64,000 nucleotides of DNA from Phyto melanocephala (Eukaryota > Arthropoda > Insecta > Diptera > Rhinophoridae), in assembly GCA_941918925.1 (NCBI GenBank), contig OW799233.1, positions 139,750,223 through 139,814,222 of the forward strand, given 5' to 3'. Every line of letters begins with the position of its first letter. The stretch's first letter is position 1. A model generated the notes under the pieces. It was not told the DNA's origin. It worked only from the letters and a program-made list of their open reading frames with translations, and did not search any database. Position numbers and translations under genes: made by a program. Positions 60,331 to 64,000 of the stretch are shown here, in pieces.

Positions 60331-62800
60331 TCTGTCACAATCGCGTCTGCAGCGTCGATGGTGTTTTTTGTACTTATGAATATTTATAGGAATTAAATGG
60401 AGTGATGAATCAATTCATAGTATTGCGTATTGCATGGTCTGATAAACTATTATAGCACCTTGAAGTTGATGCAGTCCTGTGTAAGTTTGGGAACGGAGCA
60501 CCAAGTTTTGGAAATAAATTTTCAGGATTTTAAACATTTATCTGGTATATGTTTTTCAATATTGATTTGAAAAAGTATACTGAAAACATGTCAAAAGCAC
60601 TTCATTGGTATGACGGCTTATTTTGCAGATATCCCCAACGGAATTTCTGTACGTTAAAAAAAGGCTCTATATGTCGGACTAAAAAATACTACATTATGTA
60701 ACATTTTTTGCTTCACTATAATCTTCAAAGTAAACTTGGATTATTAGTACCTACTTTCAGAATTATATGTATACAAAATATAAAAACTAAAAAAATGCCA
60801 TAAAATCGAGAATCTTTTGACGTCCATTACACTTATTGTTAGAATTCGGATTAAAAATCACTAACTTTAAGATTCTATGTTTACAAACGTAATAATCAAA
60901 AAGTACAATAAAAATGCGAAAAAGCAACTTTTGTTTCGCCCTTATAATTTTTATTCTCAATTTGAACCAATAGCCCCTTATTTCACAAATGTTGAAAATA
61001 CAGAAAATACCATAAAAAAACATAAAAAAGTACATTTCTGGTCGCCCATAGCATTTTCAGTCTTAAATTTATACCAAATTAAAATATTTTGTATGTCTGG
61101 TAAATCTCTATTGCATGTTTTATGAAACTTGGTCCTGTAATTAGGAACTACATATTTTCCGATGTTTTTCCCTTTTCGGTACCCAAAATTTTTACCTAAA
61201 TACTTGTTCATAAAAAAAGTACCAAAAATAGGGACAATCTTTACCCCTTAAACGTACGAAATTAAAAAGAGTGTTGAAAATTTATTAACATTTTTTCGCA
61301 GATTACCTAATATAGTTTTAACTTTTTTCCTAGCTTTATGTGTTTGGAAGTTACATAGGGCAACAAAAAATTACCATATTATAGTTCTTACACATTTTTT
61401 CCCCTTAGGGGTTGAAAATAAAAAAAAATGCTAGACATCTCTCAGCTCATTTTTTGAGCAAATTACAATACTTTTTTAAATAAGTTTGTATCATTTTTAG
61501 TTTAGCAGAAATAAGATTACCGATTTTAACCTGTGGAGCTATACATTGAAAGAGGTACCGATTGTTTAAATTGCATATCTCTAGTTCTTTGCGCTTGGGC
61601 TGTGCGATGATGAATCAGTCAGTCACGTTACTCTTTTGTATTCCTTATATACATATATGTTTTTCACAAACCACTGTGCCTTAAACACATTAGAAGAGAG
61701 TAATCATATATACATGATTGTTGGTCATAAAGAAAGGTTTTGTGTTATTTCCCTTTATGTGCTGCTGTGGCTATCAGTTAAAAATATTGAAATGACAAAA
61801 CTGCTTTAAAATCAGTCTGTATTTCATTTGGTTTATCCTTCCGTTTCCTTTACAATGCAGCAACAACAACAACAATTTATCTCTATCAAAAATTTGCCAC
61901 TTCAAATGGCAAAACACCATCAGCATTTGTTCACAGCAACTATTACTCCTACTCATATCACAATAATATTTTGTGCTTCTGTTCTTTTTCTACTTGTTAT
62001 TTACCACAATAAGTTAAGAAAATTTTGACAGGTACCATTATTAGTTTGGCAGGAAAATTTCCGTTTTTACATCTTACATTTTGATGATTTCTGCAATCAC
62101 CACTAATAGCGTGTGGCATAGGGAATAGCACGAGCATAAGTAGTAGGTCTGATGCTTGTTCTCTTAATAATGGTTAGTTTGATGTTAAAATCAAAACTAA
62201 CATCAATAGACATGAATTAGCTGTCAAGAAGTTTTATCAGTCTTTAATTTTTCTTCTTCTTTTGTCTTATTCCTTTTCACGTTTTTTCTTCACACAGCAC
62301 ATTAATATCTTGGACAAATAAATAGAGAGAGATTTGGCCACACATTTTTTTACTTTTAATATTTTTTTCCTTGTTGACGATGGATTGTGATGATGATAAA
62401 AAGAAAATTGCTGTTTCATCTGATGGTCAACAATGCCACCGAAATACATTTATATACTTGCTTAGCTTAATTATGTATTTTCAGGTTTAGTTTATTCTTA
62501 TTTTAAGCTAAACTAATAAAAGTAGTCGGATGGGCAAACATGTATACACCTAAACTCGTATGTGTTTTTATTTTATTGTAACCGTAAGGCAATATATTTA
62601 ATAACACTTAATGAAAATGTATGACGTTTATGTAGATGATGAATTATTTACACACAATGATACCGATTTTTTGAAGATATATTTGAATTTTATTTTTTTC
62701 TTTGTTTTGCTGTGTCAGAGTCAGGTTGAAATACATGAAGGTATTTGTCCTTTTGGTTTCAAACACACTGCTTTTTAGTTTTATGTATGTACTTACATGT
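60331..62800. other. Unassigned AT-rich DNA
   Basis: No gene recognised. A TACC(C)AAAA-type motif recurs (61180-61235) and may belong to an unclassified repeat. A CAA run at 61859-61874 encodes a short Gln tract in a 66-codon frame that I do not regard as a gene. Confidence 0.5.
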
Positions 62801-62846
62801 TTAACCCTAGAGTACTAAACATATTTTACCCACGTTATAACTAATG

Positions 62847-62863
62847 ATCGTCGATTCGACGAT
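62847..62863. repeat. Subterminal palindrome of the piggyBac-like element
   Basis: ATCGTCGATTCGACGAT: two 8-base arms around one central base, about 42 bases inside the element end. Internal inverted repeats next to the terminal repeat are a known piggyBac feature and may take part in transposase binding. Confidence 0.9.
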
Positions 62864-63150
62864 GTCTTTTTTAAAGAGGTCTAATTATAGTTTGAAACAA
62901 AAATTGATCAACGAATTAACATTATTTGACCTTGTGATTCCTAATTAGTTAATATAAAAGAATTGTTTAATTTTCCGTCATATAAAAGTATGATTTATTA
63001 AGTATTTGTACTAATTCATTTCATGCGATACATTTTTCTTAAATCACAAAATAAAGGAACAAAAAGTTATTATAAACTAAAATAAGAGATCAAAAGGATT
63101 TAAAACTTAAAAAAACACATTCATAGCTTATAAAAAAAATAAAAAAAAGA

Positions 63151-64000
63151 TCAGTTTGAGCAAGAGGTACAAAGCTCAACTTTGTGCTCTCCACAAATAG
63201 GTTTTTCGCATTTATCACAGGTTGACTTTGTCATTCGGCGTTTTTGGTAAGGGCATAATCTACACATGCTCCGTTTGTTTTCTTTCTTTTCTTTTCTCAT
63301 TAACTGGGCAGTAGAATCACTATTCGTTTCATCTAATGTAATAATATTTTCAATATTTGTTCTAATTTTACAAGTCAAAGTAGGTACTTCTAATCTTTCT
63401 TTCAACCTCGGTTCTACAAGACTTTTGTGAAGCTCCTTCATGTATTGCCTTCGATTTAAGGGCTTTTTATTAAGAGCGAACGTATTATGTGTGTAAATTA
63501 CATAGCTGTTGATAAATGCTATATTAAGGATTCCATAAAATATACACATTGGCCATCTGTTTGTTTTCCGAGAACATGACATAATACTGCACATTTGGTC
63601 CAATGTATCAACTCCTCCTTTTGTTGAATTATAAAACTCGATCATATGAGGCTTATTAGTTTTAATATTTACAGTTCATTGCAAGATGACAATAGGCACA
63701 CAACTTTATTTGGCTTCGGTTTATATGACAGCAACGTCAATTCTTGGTCGTAGCAAAAAATCGATGTTTGGCTTTTACGTCCCTTTGTTGTGAGCATTTC
63801 TTTAGGTATTTCTTTTTTGTTCTTACGCAAGGTTCCCAGAAGTGTAAGATTATATGGCGTTCTAAAAAGCGATTTAGCCAAAGGGACCGATGTAAACCAG
63901 TTATCCATGGTTATATTCCTATTTGTTCCATGAACACTTTTAGTAAGTTCTTTGACATACTATTCGGCAACTGGTAAGTTTTCTCTATTTAACTCTTTTC
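63151..64000 (-). pseudogene. piggyBac-type transposase, C-terminal half, lightly damaged
   Basis: From the window edge the frame reads ENLPVAE*YVKELTKSVHGT, then NRNITMDNWFTSVPLAKSLF (Asp of the DNW motif kept), NLTLLGTLRKNKKEIPKEML, and VVCLLSSCNEL to a stop at 63669. A one-base frameshift here moves to IKTNKPHMIEFYNSTKGGVD, which holds the third catalytic Asp, then TLDQMCSIMSCSRKTNRWP. The C-terminus is a Cys-rich cross-brace-like domain (CRLCPYQ, CDKCEKPICGEH, CTSCSN) ending at 63151. Only one stop (near 63954) and one frameshift are visible. Start and N-terminus are outside the window. It is the least decayed DNA transposase here. Confidence 0.88.

Larger units (their letters stand above)
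62801..64000 (-). mobile_element. piggyBac-like element, runs off the window
   Basis: The boundary is TTAA at 62801-62804, the piggyBac target, followed by CCCTAGAGTACTAAAC, a typical CCCTAG terminal start. A subterminal palindrome lies at 62847-62863. The transposase frames point left, so this is the 3' end. The other end lies beyond 64000. The well-kept terminus and long frames suggest a fairly young insertion. Confidence 0.88.

Noticed and set aside
61828..62028. 66-codon Gln-rich frame with a hydrophobic stretch, possible small membrane protein
   Set aside because: The Gln run comes from a CAA repeat. There is no family similarity, and the length is expected by chance in AT-rich DNA.

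Overview
The window looks like non-genic DNA from a dipteran fly, probably a calyptrate (blowfly, house fly or flesh fly group). It is very AT-rich and dominated by transposon remains. The main clue is a dispersed repeat with a TATACCC(G)CCACCA start, a GTCY-rich internal microsatellite and an ATTCGG(C)..GCCGAAT hairpin near its end. That is the architecture of the DINE-1/INE-1/mini-me (Helentron-related) elements of flies. Naming the order Diptera is well supported; calyptrate is an inference from the repeat style. I found no convincing host exon, tRNA, rRNA or CRISPR array.

Layout. 1-2.4 kb: AT-rich DNA with a 64-bp perfect palindrome and a 211-bp GATA microsatellite. 2.4-8.8 kb: a foldback MITE, mariner relics, two DINE-like elements tail to tail, and a 5'-truncated LINE with a 369-codon open frame. 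8.8-18.3 kb: mostly unassigned, with a mariner remnant, an R1/LOA-like LINE tail and two old DINE-like copies. 18.3-26.7 kb: a head-to-head pair of DINE-like elements (a large inverted repeat), then an older copy holding a separate mariner with 33-bp inverted ends. 28.9-38 kb: a mariner relic, an RTE-type LINE relic, a perfect 20-bp stem hairpin and two more DINE-like copies. 39-48.5 kb: mariner relics (one nearly full length) and three DINE-like elements. 48.5-52.9 kb: an unassigned AT-rich block. 52.9-59.5 kb: a DINE-like element next to a 1.2-kb direct duplication that flanks a piggyBac relic. 59.9-64 kb: a mariner relic and, at the right edge, a young-looking piggyBac-like element with a TTAA/CCCTAG end.

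How the parts relate. Most DINE-like copies carry, at one fixed TA, a ~610-bp deletion derivative of a mariner. It keeps the N-terminal helix-turn-helix codons and the last codons of the transposase but no catalytic domain. The DINE and the mariner derivative therefore appear to have spread together as one composite. A copy at 43.6-44.8 kb preserves the empty TA site. A copy at 24.7-26.7 kb has a different mariner at that same TA. This nested, recurrently occupied site is the most distinctive signal in the window. No element here looks fully autonomous.
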